Part shown: positions 1 to 5,359 of the stretch, in pieces
How the letters are laid out: each line of letters starts with the position of its first letter
How positions within the stretch are numbered: position 1 is the stretch's first letter
Made by a program: the position numbers and the translations under genes
The notes under the pieces: model-generated
The model's input: only the letters and a program-made list of their open reading frames with translations
Database searches by the model: none
Told to the model about the DNA's origin: nothing
DNA from: Chloroflexota bacterium
GTDB taxonomy: Bacteria > Chloroflexota > Dehalococcoidia > GIF9 > UBA5620
Reading direction: 5' to 3'
Assembly (NCBI GenBank): GCA_026389735.1
Contig: JAPLHH010000001.1
Coordinates: 1-8,384, forward strand
Length of the DNA stretch: 8,384 nt

Positions 1-401
1 TGCAGTCGCTCGACTGTAGGTTGTTCTTCGCTGTAAGGGCCGATGTGGAGGATTTGAGCCACTGTCCCGTAACCCCACTGCTCGATTTTGACTTCGGTGC
101 CAGGAGTTTTCTGCGGGATTGAGGATATTTGCTCGGGGATAGGCAGTCCCCAGATGCCGAGCCACTCGTTCTTGGGGACGAGGTGGGCATCAGGCCAGCG
201 TGCTCGCAGGCTGCTGACTTTGAACTCAACGCCTTTCTTTTTGAGGTCGAACTTCAGCTTGTAGACTGAACCGTAGAGGGCGGACATAGATTCGGTGGCT
301 ACTTTGTTGGGGTCACCTTTGGTGTAGACGACAGCCATTTTCTGTGATGGCATCTTAAGTATCTGTGGCTCTTTTTTAGCTGCTGGTTTCTGTGGTGTCA
401 T
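1..401 (-). CDS. GyrI-like small-molecule-binding domain protein (partial, 3' end off window)
   Basis: Reading the minus strand from the ATG at 401-399 gives an open frame of 133 codons that leaves the window at base 1. A perfect AGGAGGT (408-414) sits 6 nt upstream of the start. After a short Lys/Pro/Ala-rich leader, residues about 22-50 read KMAVVYTKGDPNKV followed by ALYGSVYKLKF. Residues 109-126 contain WGYGT and HIGPYSEE, then PTVERL. This pattern is typical of the GyrI-like/AraC effector-binding fold, found alone or fused to regulators such as BmrR and Rob. Family members bind lipophilic or cationic ligands, inhibit gyrase, or in some cases hydrolyse cyclopropane-containing compounds. 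No DNA-binding domain precedes it, so this is a stand-alone domain protein, probably cytoplasmic. Stand-alone members are often near 200 residues, so roughly a third may be missing. The ligand cannot be told from sequence. Confidence 0.72.
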   Translation of the reverse strand, partial: MTPQKPAAKKEPQILKMPSQKMAVVYTKGDPNKVATESMSALYGSVYKLKFDLKKKGVEFKVSSLRARWPDAHLVPKNEWLGIWGLPIPEQISSIPQKTPGTEVKIEQWGYGTVAQILHIGPYSEEQPTVERL

Positions 402-446
402 GTGAGCACCTCCTAGAGTTTAAAGGTATTGCCATGCGCCTGTCTG

Positions 447-452
447 ATTATA
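447..452 (-). promoter_or_regulatory. Candidate -10 box for the GyrI-like gene
   Basis: On the minus strand this is an exact TATAAT, about 45 nt upstream of the ATG at 401, so a start near 440 would leave a leader of about 39 nt. No good -35 hexamer lies 16-18 nt further upstream. The assignment rests on the -10 match and position alone. Confidence 0.35.
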
Positions 453-495
453 CATCCAGTTAAGGCAAAATAGAATACCTAAGCCTGTGTTTAAT

Positions 496-563
496 TGTCA
501 TTGCGAGCCGAAGGCGTGGCAATCTCAGAGATTGCTTCGTCGCTACCGCTCCTCGCAATGACA
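496..563. repeat. 68-bp palindromic interspersed repeat (MITE/REP-like)
   Basis: The element has perfect 12-bp terminal inverted repeats, TGTCATTGCGAG (496-507) and CTCGCAATGACA (552-563). Its centre is a second palindrome, GCAATCTC-A-GAGATTGC (519-535). Short elements with these termini are widespread as multicopy non-coding repeats in several bacterial groups, including Dehalococcoidia (recalled, not searched). It lies in the gap between two divergent genes and carries no gene. One of its frames is open and joins in frame to the downstream ligase gene, which would create a false N-terminal extension. Confidence 0.85.
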
Positions 564-582
564 GGGGGCTCAACGCTCTCTG

Positions 583-611
583 TTGAACGGCCTGCGGTGT
601 TCTGCTATCCT
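583..611 (+). promoter_or_regulatory. Candidate sigma70-type promoter of the acyl-CoA ligase gene
   Basis: TTGAAC (583-588) and TATCCT (606-611) are separated by 17 nt, each matching the housekeeping consensus at four of six positions. The predicted start, near 618, would give a leader of about 33 nt before the ATG at 651. It begins 20 bp after the palindromic repeat. Match quality is moderate. Confidence 0.35.
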
Positions 612-637
612 TTGTGTCAATCACGCTATACAAGCCT

Positions 638-645
638 AGAGGGGG
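638..645 (+). promoter_or_regulatory. Ribosome binding site fixing the ligase start at 651
   Basis: AGAGGGGG lies 5 nt upstream of the ATG at 651. It supports this start over the in-frame TTG at 495, which falls at the edge of a palindromic repeat. The protein from 651 begins with a normal family N-terminus (LEPLFNPRSVAVVGAT). Confidence 0.7.
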
Positions 646-650
646 CATTA

Positions 651-2372
651 ATGGGTCAGTCTATAGTTGAAGATTTGGAGCCACTGTTCAATCCCAGGTC
701 GGTTGCTGTAGTCGGGGCGACGAACAACTGGAACAAGTGGGGGCATTCCACTTTTACCAGTGCGCTGAAGGGTTTTCGCGGGAATGTATACCCGGTAAAC
801 AATAACGAGAGCGAAGTCCTGGGCCATAAGGCCTTTGCCCGCGTGACTGATATACCGGACCCGGTTGACCTTGTCGTCTTCGTTATCCCAGCCCCTCGTG
901 TTGCCTCCGTCATGGAGGACTGTGTGGCTAAGGGGGTAAAGGCGGGAGTGATTATTTCAGCCGGCTTTGCCGAGACCGGAGAAGAAGGGAAGAAGCTGCA
1001 GGATGAAGTTTTGAGGATTGCCAGGAAGGGAGGGATTCGTTTCATCGGCCCTAACTGTATGGGGTTCTGGAGCGCCTCGTCGGAACTTAGGGCTTTTATG
1101 TTTCCTCTGCCGGTTAAGGATGGGCCTTTGGCTTTTGTATCGCAAGGCGGAAATGTTGGCGGTGCTGTTGTAACATCCGGGTACATGCGCGGAGTAGGTT
1201 TTCATCGGTACGTAAGCTGTGGCTGTGCCGCAGATATACAGATTGAGGACTACATCGAGTATTTCGGTGAAGACCCGCAGGTGAAGGTCATTCTGGCGTA
1301 CATAGAAGGCCTAGCTGATGGCGTACGTTTCTTGGAGAAGGTAAAGAAGGTGACGCCGAAGAAGCCGGTAGTTGTCTTAAAGCCGGGCAAGACGATGGCT
1401 GCTGTTAAAGCAATATCGTCTCACTCCGGGGCACTGGCAGGCTCTGATGAGACCTATGAGGCCGCTTTCAAGAGCATCGGGATAACCAGGGTTGAAAGCC
1501 CGGAGGAGCTGCTCGATGTCGCCATCGGATTTATAACCCAGCCGCTTCCCCGGGGCAGAAATGTTGCTATCCTAACTCCCGGCGGAAGTTACGGCGTTAT
1601 TTGTGCTGATGCCTGTGCCTCAGAGGGTCTGAACGTGGTCAAGCTGCCTGATAGGGTTATTGCGGCGCTGGATAAGGTCTTTCCCCCGCGATGGAGCCGG
1701 GGCAACCCCGTGGACCCTGCCGGCGATAGGAACTTCGTCACCTTTCTCACCGCTCCTGTGAAGCTGTTGAGAGTTGACGAGGTTGACTCGTTGATCTTTA
1801 TGGGATTTGGCGGTTTCTCAATTTTTGCTCCGCTGTTCGTATCTACGGATTCTGATTCTGGTGAAGCTGCACCGTGGATTTCCTCACCCGAAGCATTTCG
1901 TGAGCTTGCCAGTGCATTCACTAAAGTGCTTAGTTCGAGAGATGCTGCGGAAATCGGCAAATTTATACAGCCTATTGTCGCTGATTTAGCTTCAAGGATG
2001 GGCATTTACCATGAGGAAGAAATCGGCGAGCTGACGGAAATAGTTGCCTCTGCCATCGCTGCTGGGAGGCTTAAGGTCCCATTTCTCATTAGCGCTTTCC
2101 TGCCACCCGGCTCTCAGGCTCTAGCCGAGATGGGAGTTCGAAACCCACCTACAATTAATGAAGCGGTAGCTCATTTTTTGGTGGCAATGACTGAGCAGTG
2201 GGTGGAAAGCTACAAGAAGCCGGTGCTTACCACAACCTTCTTTGCCGAGGACCAGACCCGTCTCCATGGCTCCCACTATGCCTATCCTTCTGGTAGACAC
2301 GCCGCCAGAGTTCTGATTAAGATGCTGGAGTATAAGGAGTATCTGGAAGCTGTAGGCGTGTATAAAGGGTGA
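651..2372 (+). CDS. Acyl-CoA ligase (ADP/NDP-forming) alpha-type protein, CoA-binding and ligase-CoA domains
   Basis: This 573-residue cytoplasmic protein belongs to the NDP-forming acyl-CoA synthetase/succinyl-CoA ligase superfamily, which couples acyl-CoA thioester cleavage to ATP formation, or the reverse. A Rossmann CoA-binding domain comes first (SVAVVGAT at 17-24, GPNC at 133-136). The first ligase domain has SQGGN at 164-168 and SHSGALAG, whose His258 matches the phosphorylated catalytic histidine of archaeal acetyl-CoA synthetase alpha subunits. The second ligase domain begins near NVAILTPGGSYG (304-315), has NPVDPAGD at 352-359, and ends with a YPSGRHAARVL segment at 545-555. No ATP-grasp (beta) domain is present, and none is encoded nearby. 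At 573 residues it exceeds the roughly 460 usual for alpha subunits; the extra length appears to lie between residue 360 and about 470. The ATG at 651 is chosen because AGAGGGGG (638-645) precedes it and homology starts there. A TTG start at 495 would translate the upstream repeat. The substrate is unknown. Confidence 0.85.
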   Translation: MGQSIVEDLEPLFNPRSVAVVGATNNWNKWGHSTFTSALKGFRGNVYPVNNNESEVLGHKAFARVTDIPDPVDLVVFVIPAPRVASVMEDCVAKGVKAGVIISAGFAETGEEGKKLQDEVLRIARKGGIRFIGPNCMGFWSASSELRAFMFPLPVKDGPLAFVSQGGNVGGAVVTSGYMRGVGFHRYVSCGCAADIQIEDYIEYFGEDPQVKVILAYIEGLADGVRFLEKVKKVTPKKPVVVLKPGKTMAAVKAISSHSGALAGSDETYEAAFKSIGITRVESPEELLDVAIGFITQPLPRGRNVAILTPGGSYGVICADACASEGLNVVKLPDRVIAALDKVFPPRWSRGNPVDPAGDRNFVTFLTAPVKLLRVDEVDSLIFMGFGGFSIFAPLFVSTDSDSGEAAPWISSPEAFRELASAFTKVLSSRDAAEIGKFIQPIVADLASRMGIYHEEEIGELTEIVASAIAAGRLKVPFLISAFLPPGSQALAEMGVRNPPTINEAVAHFLVAMTEQWVESYKKPVLTTTFFAEDQTRLHGSHYAYPSGRHAARVLIKMLEYKEYLEAVGVYKG

Positions 2373-2438
2373 CGTTTCTGGCGAGGGCTTTTTTCTAAAA
2401 CGCATCGGCTTTATGCTGAGCCAGATTCTTCGCTATGC

Positions 2439-2500
2439 TCAGAATGACAAAAGGCGAAGGGCTCCTTCAGAATGACATTAGCGAAGGACTCAGAATAACA
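2439..2500. repeat. Three short direct repeats TCAGAATGACA in the ligase/lipoprotein gap
   Basis: TCAGAATGACA occurs at 2439-2449 and 2467-2477, with a one-base variant TCAGAATAACA at 2490-2500. The start-to-start spacings are 28 and 23 nt. Two copies of GCGAAGG lie between them, at 2453-2459 and 2481-2487. A small dyad, CTGAGC (2416-2421) and GCTCAG (2437-2442), overlaps the left copy. Such segments resemble decayed copies of a dispersed non-coding repeat. They lie in the 197-bp gap before the lipoprotein gene, where no convincing promoter was found. Confidence 0.5.
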
Positions 2501-2569
2501 GTGGGAAGGGTTCGCAATGGAGTGACGGGTGAGGATTGCTAAGCACTATTACACTGGAGGAGGTGGGCA

Positions 2570-3373
2570 ATGATGACAAGGTACAAATGTGTTTCTGCCA
2601 TTGTGTTTATGCTTGTAGCTGTGTTTATGGTTGGCGTGGCTGGCTGCACGCCGTCTGTCTCAGGTAATGGGTGTGCTGCAGTGAAGGCGGAGCTGGACAA
2701 AGCCAACGCAGAGCTAAAAAGGCTCAGAATTGAGCAGGATGAAGCTAAAGCTAAGCTGAGCGAGACGAAAGCTGAGATGGACAAGGTGAGGGCTGAGGTT
2801 GCCGGAGTGAGGGCTGCTTCCTTAGAGGAATTGCTGCGGCAGAGAAGGTCAGTCAGGGACTATACTGACGCATCTTTAACGAAGGACGAGGTGATGAAGC
2901 TCCTATGGGCGGGGCAGGGGATAACCAGTGACCGGGGCTTTCGGACTGCACCTTCGGCTGGCGCGCTTTATCCTCTGGAGCTATACCTGGTGGCTGGCAA
3001 TGTGGACAACCTGGCACCTGGCATCTATAAATATAATCCTGTGGAGAATGACCTGACCCTTGTCAAGGAAAGAGATGTTCGGGCCGGTTTAGCAACGGCA
3101 TCTCTAGGTCAGGGAAGCGTGGCAGACGGAGCGGTAGACATTGTAATTGCTGCTGCCTATGAGCGGACAACAGTAAAATACGGCATCAGGGGTGAGAGAT
3201 ATGTCCACATGGAAGCTGGACATGTTGCCCAGAATATCTGTCTTCAGGCGACTGCTTTAAACTTGGGTCTGGTGACCGTCGGTGCCTTTGACGATGCTGC
3301 AGTAGCCAAGATCATGGGCATGTCTCAGGACGAGACTCCGCTGTATGTGATGCCGGTGGGCAGAACAAAATAG
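2570..3373 (+). CDS. Lipoprotein with coiled coil and SagB/nitroreductase-type FMN domain
   Basis: The 267-residue product has a lipoprotein signal peptide: a basic N-terminus, a hydrophobic run at 8-23, and lipobox VAGC with Cys26 as lipidation site. Residues about 36-82 are rich in Ala, Glu, Lys and Leu in heptad-like order, indicating a coiled-coil stalk. From about 85 it reads as a nitroreductase-fold domain of the SagB-dehydrogenase type: RQRRSVRDY at 90-98 (the usual FMN-phosphate-binding arginines), PSAGALYP at 128-135, then ERYVHMEAGHVAQN and a C-terminal LYVMPVGR. Relatives reduce or oxidise substrates with FMN, including azoline oxidation in peptide modification. No precursor peptide or cyclodehydratase gene is visible, so that role is not supported here. 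Membrane anchoring outside the cytoplasm is unusual for this family. The start at 2570 follows GGAGGAGGT (2556-2564) with 5 nt spacing; a second ATG at 2573 is possible. The substrate is unknown. Confidence 0.83.
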   Translation: MMTRYKCVSAIVFMLVAVFMVGVAGCTPSVSGNGCAAVKAELDKANAELKRLRIEQDEAKAKLSETKAEMDKVRAEVAGVRAASLEELLRQRRSVRDYTDASLTKDEVMKLLWAGQGITSDRGFRTAPSAGALYPLELYLVAGNVDNLAPGIYKYNPVENDLTLVKERDVRAGLATASLGQGSVADGAVDIVIAAAYERTTVKYGIRGERYVHMEAGHVAQNICLQATALNLGLVTVGAFDDAAVAKIMGMSQDETPLYVMPVGRTK

Positions 3374-3396
3374 GGCGACCTTTTTAAGGTCGCCCT
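3372..3396. terminator. Hairpin terminator between convergent genes
   Basis: An 11-bp perfect inverted repeat, AGGGCGACCTT (3372-3382) and AAGGTCGCCCT (3386-3396), encloses a 3-nt loop. It overlaps the TAG of the plus-strand lipoprotein gene (3371-3373) and lies 29 nt past the end of the minus-strand gene that stops at 3425. On the minus strand it is followed by a T-rich stretch (ATTTTGTTCT), so it fits an intrinsic terminator best in that direction. On the plus strand the T tract is missing. A weaker stem, GAAAG/CTTTC (3410-3422), lies between it and the minus-strand stop. Confidence 0.8.
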
Positions 3397-3424
3397 GACA
3401 GGTTTAGGCGAAAGCTGCTTTCAG

Positions 3425-4903
3425 CTAGGGTTGGTTTCCCGCCTTGGACTTGTTCTTTGGCTTATCCTTGTCGGGCTTGTTTTGACCATTGCCTTGGGTC
3501 GCTTCCTGTCCCTGTGTTTGATTGTCTGTGACCGAGTTTTTCTTTAGCTGCCCGTTCCCAGGCCTGGCTTCGTCATCGCTTTGAGTCGCTTGCCCGCTAC
3601 CAGCCTGATTTTCCACCTCTGACCTTATTTGGAGCTGGTTCTCCGTGGACTGGTTCTCTGTTCTCTCCCTTATCTGAAGCTGTTCCGGCGGCTTGGGCTC
3701 GTCCTTTTTGCCGGCGTGTTCAGCAGCTTGAGATTTAGGATTGAACGGCTTCTGTAGGCCAGGTGCTTTTTCAATACCTTTACCGGGGACACCGCTTTGC
3801 TGGAGTATGTCACGTTTCCAGAAAAGGGTCTTGTTAATGGAAACCGTAGCTTTGGCGCTAGCGGTAACAAGTTTGCCTTGAGGGTCGGTACCGGTGACAT
3901 CAGCCGTATTGACGATGGTGCTCTTCAGCAGGAAGTCCCCGATTGAGACGGTGTAGGTACCCGTGGCTGTGATGGAATCTCCGGGAGCAAGTGTTATATT
4001 GTCACTGGTAAGGGAGACTTCAGGAATCTTATCGTCCGCCAAGGTAATTTTAGAAAGCGAGACATCGCCCGTGTTGGTGATGGTGTAGGTGTAGTTGATG
4101 GTTTCTTTGAAAGAGGCTGTTTCCCTGTCGGTTTCTTTGGTTACCTGAAGAGAAGCCGTGTATGTTAGGTCAACTGTCTCTGAGGCGTCACTTGTAACAG
4201 TGATACCATCAGGGTCGGTACCTGTGACGGTAGCGGTGTTGATAATTGAGCCTTGTTCTAGGTCTTCTTCTAAGACAGTGTAGGTAGCGGTAGCCGTTAT
4301 CTTCTCACCAGGAGCAAGCGTTATATTGTCGCTGCCATTCAGAGGGATTAGCCCGAGCTTATCATCCTCGAGGCTGATGTTACTGACGGTTGCGTCGCCG
4401 TTGTTGACGATGGTGTAAGTGTAAGTGATTGTATCTTCGGGAGAGGCCGTTTCCCTGTTGGCTTCTTTGGTTATCTGAAGGTCAGGGCTGTAAGACAATA
4501 AGACCGTAGCTGTGGCACTGGCGGTGACGGGATTGCTATCTGGGTCAGTGCCAGAGACGGTAGCTGTATTCTCGATTGGGCCTGGCAGGTCAGCTTGGGC
4601 TACGGTGTAGGTAGCAGTAGCCGTCACTTGCACACCGGGAGCAAGCGTTATGTTGTCACTCCCATTCAGAGGGATTAGCCCGAGCTTATCATCCTCGAGG
4701 CTGATGTTAGTGAAGGTGACGTTGTCGGTGTTGTTAGTGATGGTGTAGGTGTAGGTAATTGTTTCACCTACGGTTGCCGAGTCTTTATTTGCCGATTTGT
4801 TGATGCTGAGGCTGGCTTCCTCCTGGGCGTTGACCATAGCCGTGGACATGGGCATCAGCAGGGCAACGACGGCGATAATCAGCAGGACGCTCCATTTTTT
4901 CAT
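3425..4903 (-). CDS. Secreted surface protein with three DUF11/DUF7507-like repeats
   Basis: The 492-residue product starts with a Sec signal peptide (MKKW, hydrophobic core to about residue 19, probable cleavage after VNA at 26). Three tandem repeats follow, starting near residues 31, 141 and 251, with 110-residue spacing. Each has a TKE/NKS start, a TYTYTI strand, a DNITLAPG turn, TATYTV and an NTA-V-GTDP end. This is the Ig-like pattern of DUF11/DUF7507 domains found in bacterial and archaeal surface proteins. Repeats 1 and 2 are nearly identical in places; repeat 3 is more divergent. From about 357 the chain becomes a hydrophilic Gln/Asn/Lys/Glu-rich tail with no membrane segment or LPxTG signal, so retention at the surface is uncertain. 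The start at 4903 is preferred over an ATG at 4963 because AGGAGGT (4914-4920) precedes it by 10 nt and the signal peptide begins there. The upstream promoter-like sequence is shared with the ECF sigma gene, suggesting common control. The function is probably structural or adhesive, by inference. Confidence 0.85.
   Translation of the reverse strand: MKKWSVLLIIAVVALLMPMSTAMVNAQEEASLSINKSANKDSATVGETITYTYTITNNTDNVTFTNISLEDDKLGLIPLNGSDNITLAPGVQVTATATYTVAQADLPGPIENTATVSGTDPDSNPVTASATATVLLSYSPDLQITKEANRETASPEDTITYTYTIVNNGDATVSNISLEDDKLGLIPLNGSDNITLAPGEKITATATYTVLEEDLEQGSIINTATVTGTDPDGITVTSDASETVDLTYTASLQVTKETDRETASFKETINYTYTITNTGDVSLSKITLADDKIPEVSLTSDNITLAPGDSITATGTYTVSIGDFLLKSTIVNTADVTGTDPQGKLVTASAKATVSINKTLFWKRDILQQSGVPGKGIEKAPGLQKPFNPKSQAAEHAGKKDEPKPPEQLQIRERTENQSTENQLQIRSEVENQAGSGQATQSDDEARPGNGQLKKNSVTDNQTQGQEATQGNGQNKPDKDKPKNKSKAGNQP
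4335..4709 (-). repeat. Internal duplication: two identical 48-bp blocks in the DUF11-like gene
   Basis: Bases 4335-4382 and 4662-4709 are identical over 48 bp, and similarity continues outward on one side with a few mismatches. The offset is 327 bp, exactly 109 codons, so the reading frame is kept. Both encode the segment NISLEDDKLGLIPLNG in repeats 1 and 2. Identity at the DNA level, including third codon positions, suggests recent duplication or gene conversion. Confidence 0.85.
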
Positions 4904-4913
4904 TCTTTTTTGA

Positions 4914-4920
4914 ACCTCCT
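4914..4920 (-). promoter_or_regulatory. Ribosome binding site fixing the DUF11-like gene start at 4903
   Basis: On the minus strand AGGAGGT lies 10 nt before the ATG at 4903. The 10-nt gap is on the long side but the match to the anti-Shine-Dalgarno is full. The upstream in-frame ATG at 4963 would put this site inside the coding sequence and place 20 polar residues before the signal peptide. Confidence 0.65.
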
Positions 4921-4936
4921 TTTTGTTTTCAAGAGG

Positions 4937-4959
4937 CCTGGTTCCGGTACGGAAACAGG
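4937..4959 (-). promoter_or_regulatory. Hairpin in the leader of the DUF11-like gene
   Basis: The inverted repeat is CCTG-G-TTCCG-GTA-CGGAA-A-CAGG on the plus strand: 4- and 5-bp stems separated by one mismatch, with a 3-nt loop. If transcription starts near 4972 from the ECF-like promoter, it lies in the 5' untranslated leader, 16 nt upstream of the Shine-Dalgarno sequence. It could stabilise the mRNA or bind a factor; no function is shown. Confidence 0.35.
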
Positions 4960-4972
4960 TCATCTTGCTAGT

Positions 4973-5004
4973 TAATATAACGAAATAGCACGGAAAAGGT
5001 TTAT
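4973..5004 (-). promoter_or_regulatory. ECF-type promoter candidate upstream of the DUF11-like gene (copy A)
   Basis: Read on the minus strand, AAAC (5002-4999) and CGTT (4982-4979) are 16 nt apart, the spacing and motif style of ECF sigma promoters (AAC at -35, CGT at -10). The 32-nt block matches 28 of 32 bases of the block upstream of the sigma gene (7259-7290) without gaps, and both motifs are identical in the two copies. Transcription would start near 4972, giving a leader of about 70 nt. A housekeeping promoter is less likely because no good -35 is present. Confidence 0.5.
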
Positions 5005-5041
5005 GCGCGGTTACGCGTGGTTTTTAGTTGGCAAGTTTGGG

Positions 5042-5067
5042 GCGAGGCTAAAGCCTCGCAGCTACAT
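5042..5067. repeat. REP-like palindrome, copy A
   Basis: GCGAGGCT (5042-5049) and AGCCTCGC (5052-5059) form an 8-bp perfect inverted repeat around AA, followed by AGCTACAT. The right end, TCGCAGCTACAT (5056-5067), is identical to 7321-7332. Elements of this form (palindrome around TAAAG followed by GCTACA) resemble dispersed REP-like repeats. This copy lies at the point where the small secreted-protein remnant stops, and could also act as a hairpin at the end of the sigma operon transcript. Confidence 0.6.
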
Positions 5068-5073
5068 GTCTTC

Positions 5074-5342
5074 TCAGCCGAGGAGAGCTTCCTGACCGGG
5101 GCTCAATGTAAACTGGGACTTAATTTGATTGGAGTTAGCTACTTGATTCAAGCCCAGGGGCAGGGAATAAGGCACGATGTTTGGGGTAAAGCTGACCGAG
5201 GTTGGCTGATAGGCAGAAGCCATAGCCAGCTTGGGGTTGGACAGTCCGCTGGTTGGGGGCAGGTGCTGGCTGGACTACGCAGTCGCCCGTCAAGAATGGC
5301 TGCGGCAATGAGAACAGCCGTAAAGATTTTGGCAGCTTTCAT
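5074..5342 (-). pseudogene. Remnant of a small secreted protein gene, probably frameshifted and 3'-truncated
   Basis: As it stands, an ATG at 5342 with AAGAGG (5349-5354) 6 nt upstream opens a 64-codon frame ending at 5148. It begins with a signal-peptide-like MKAAKIFTAVLIAAAIL and then turns into a Pro/Cys/Trp-rich sequence that does not look like a real protein. Adding one base in the CCCCC run after codon 27 would switch to another frame. That frame reads SGLSNPKLAMASAYQPTS, then FTPNIVPYSLPLGLNQV, and ends LSPGQEALLG at a TGA (5074-5076). The second part looks protein-like and, from memory, resembles the N-terminal region of secreted DUF3160-type proteins, which then continue for hundreds of residues. 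Here it stops beside a REP-like palindrome. The gene lies 17 nt after the anti-sigma stop and is probably in the same operon. A sequencing error in the C run, or an intact 64-residue peptide, are alternatives. Confidence 0.45.
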
Positions 5343-5359
5343 CTCAAGCCTCTTAAAGT

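Noticed and set aside
656..1186. Minus-strand open frame of 176 codons
   Set aside because: It lies wholly antisense to the conserved ligase gene and has no domain pattern of its own.
2373..2422. Intrinsic terminator after the ligase gene, suggested by a T run near 2390
   Set aside because: No stable hairpin precedes the T run; the nearby GGCT/AGCC pairing is only 4 bp and lies after it.
2439..2500. Possible CRISPR-like array
   Set aside because: There are only three 11-bp units with uneven 23-28 nt spacing and no cas gene. It fits a decayed dispersed repeat better.
2570..3373. Biosynthetic cluster for azoline-containing peptides, suggested by the SagB-like domain
   Set aside because: No precursor peptide, SagC/SagD-type cyclodehydratase or transporter gene is present, and the protein is a lipoprotein.
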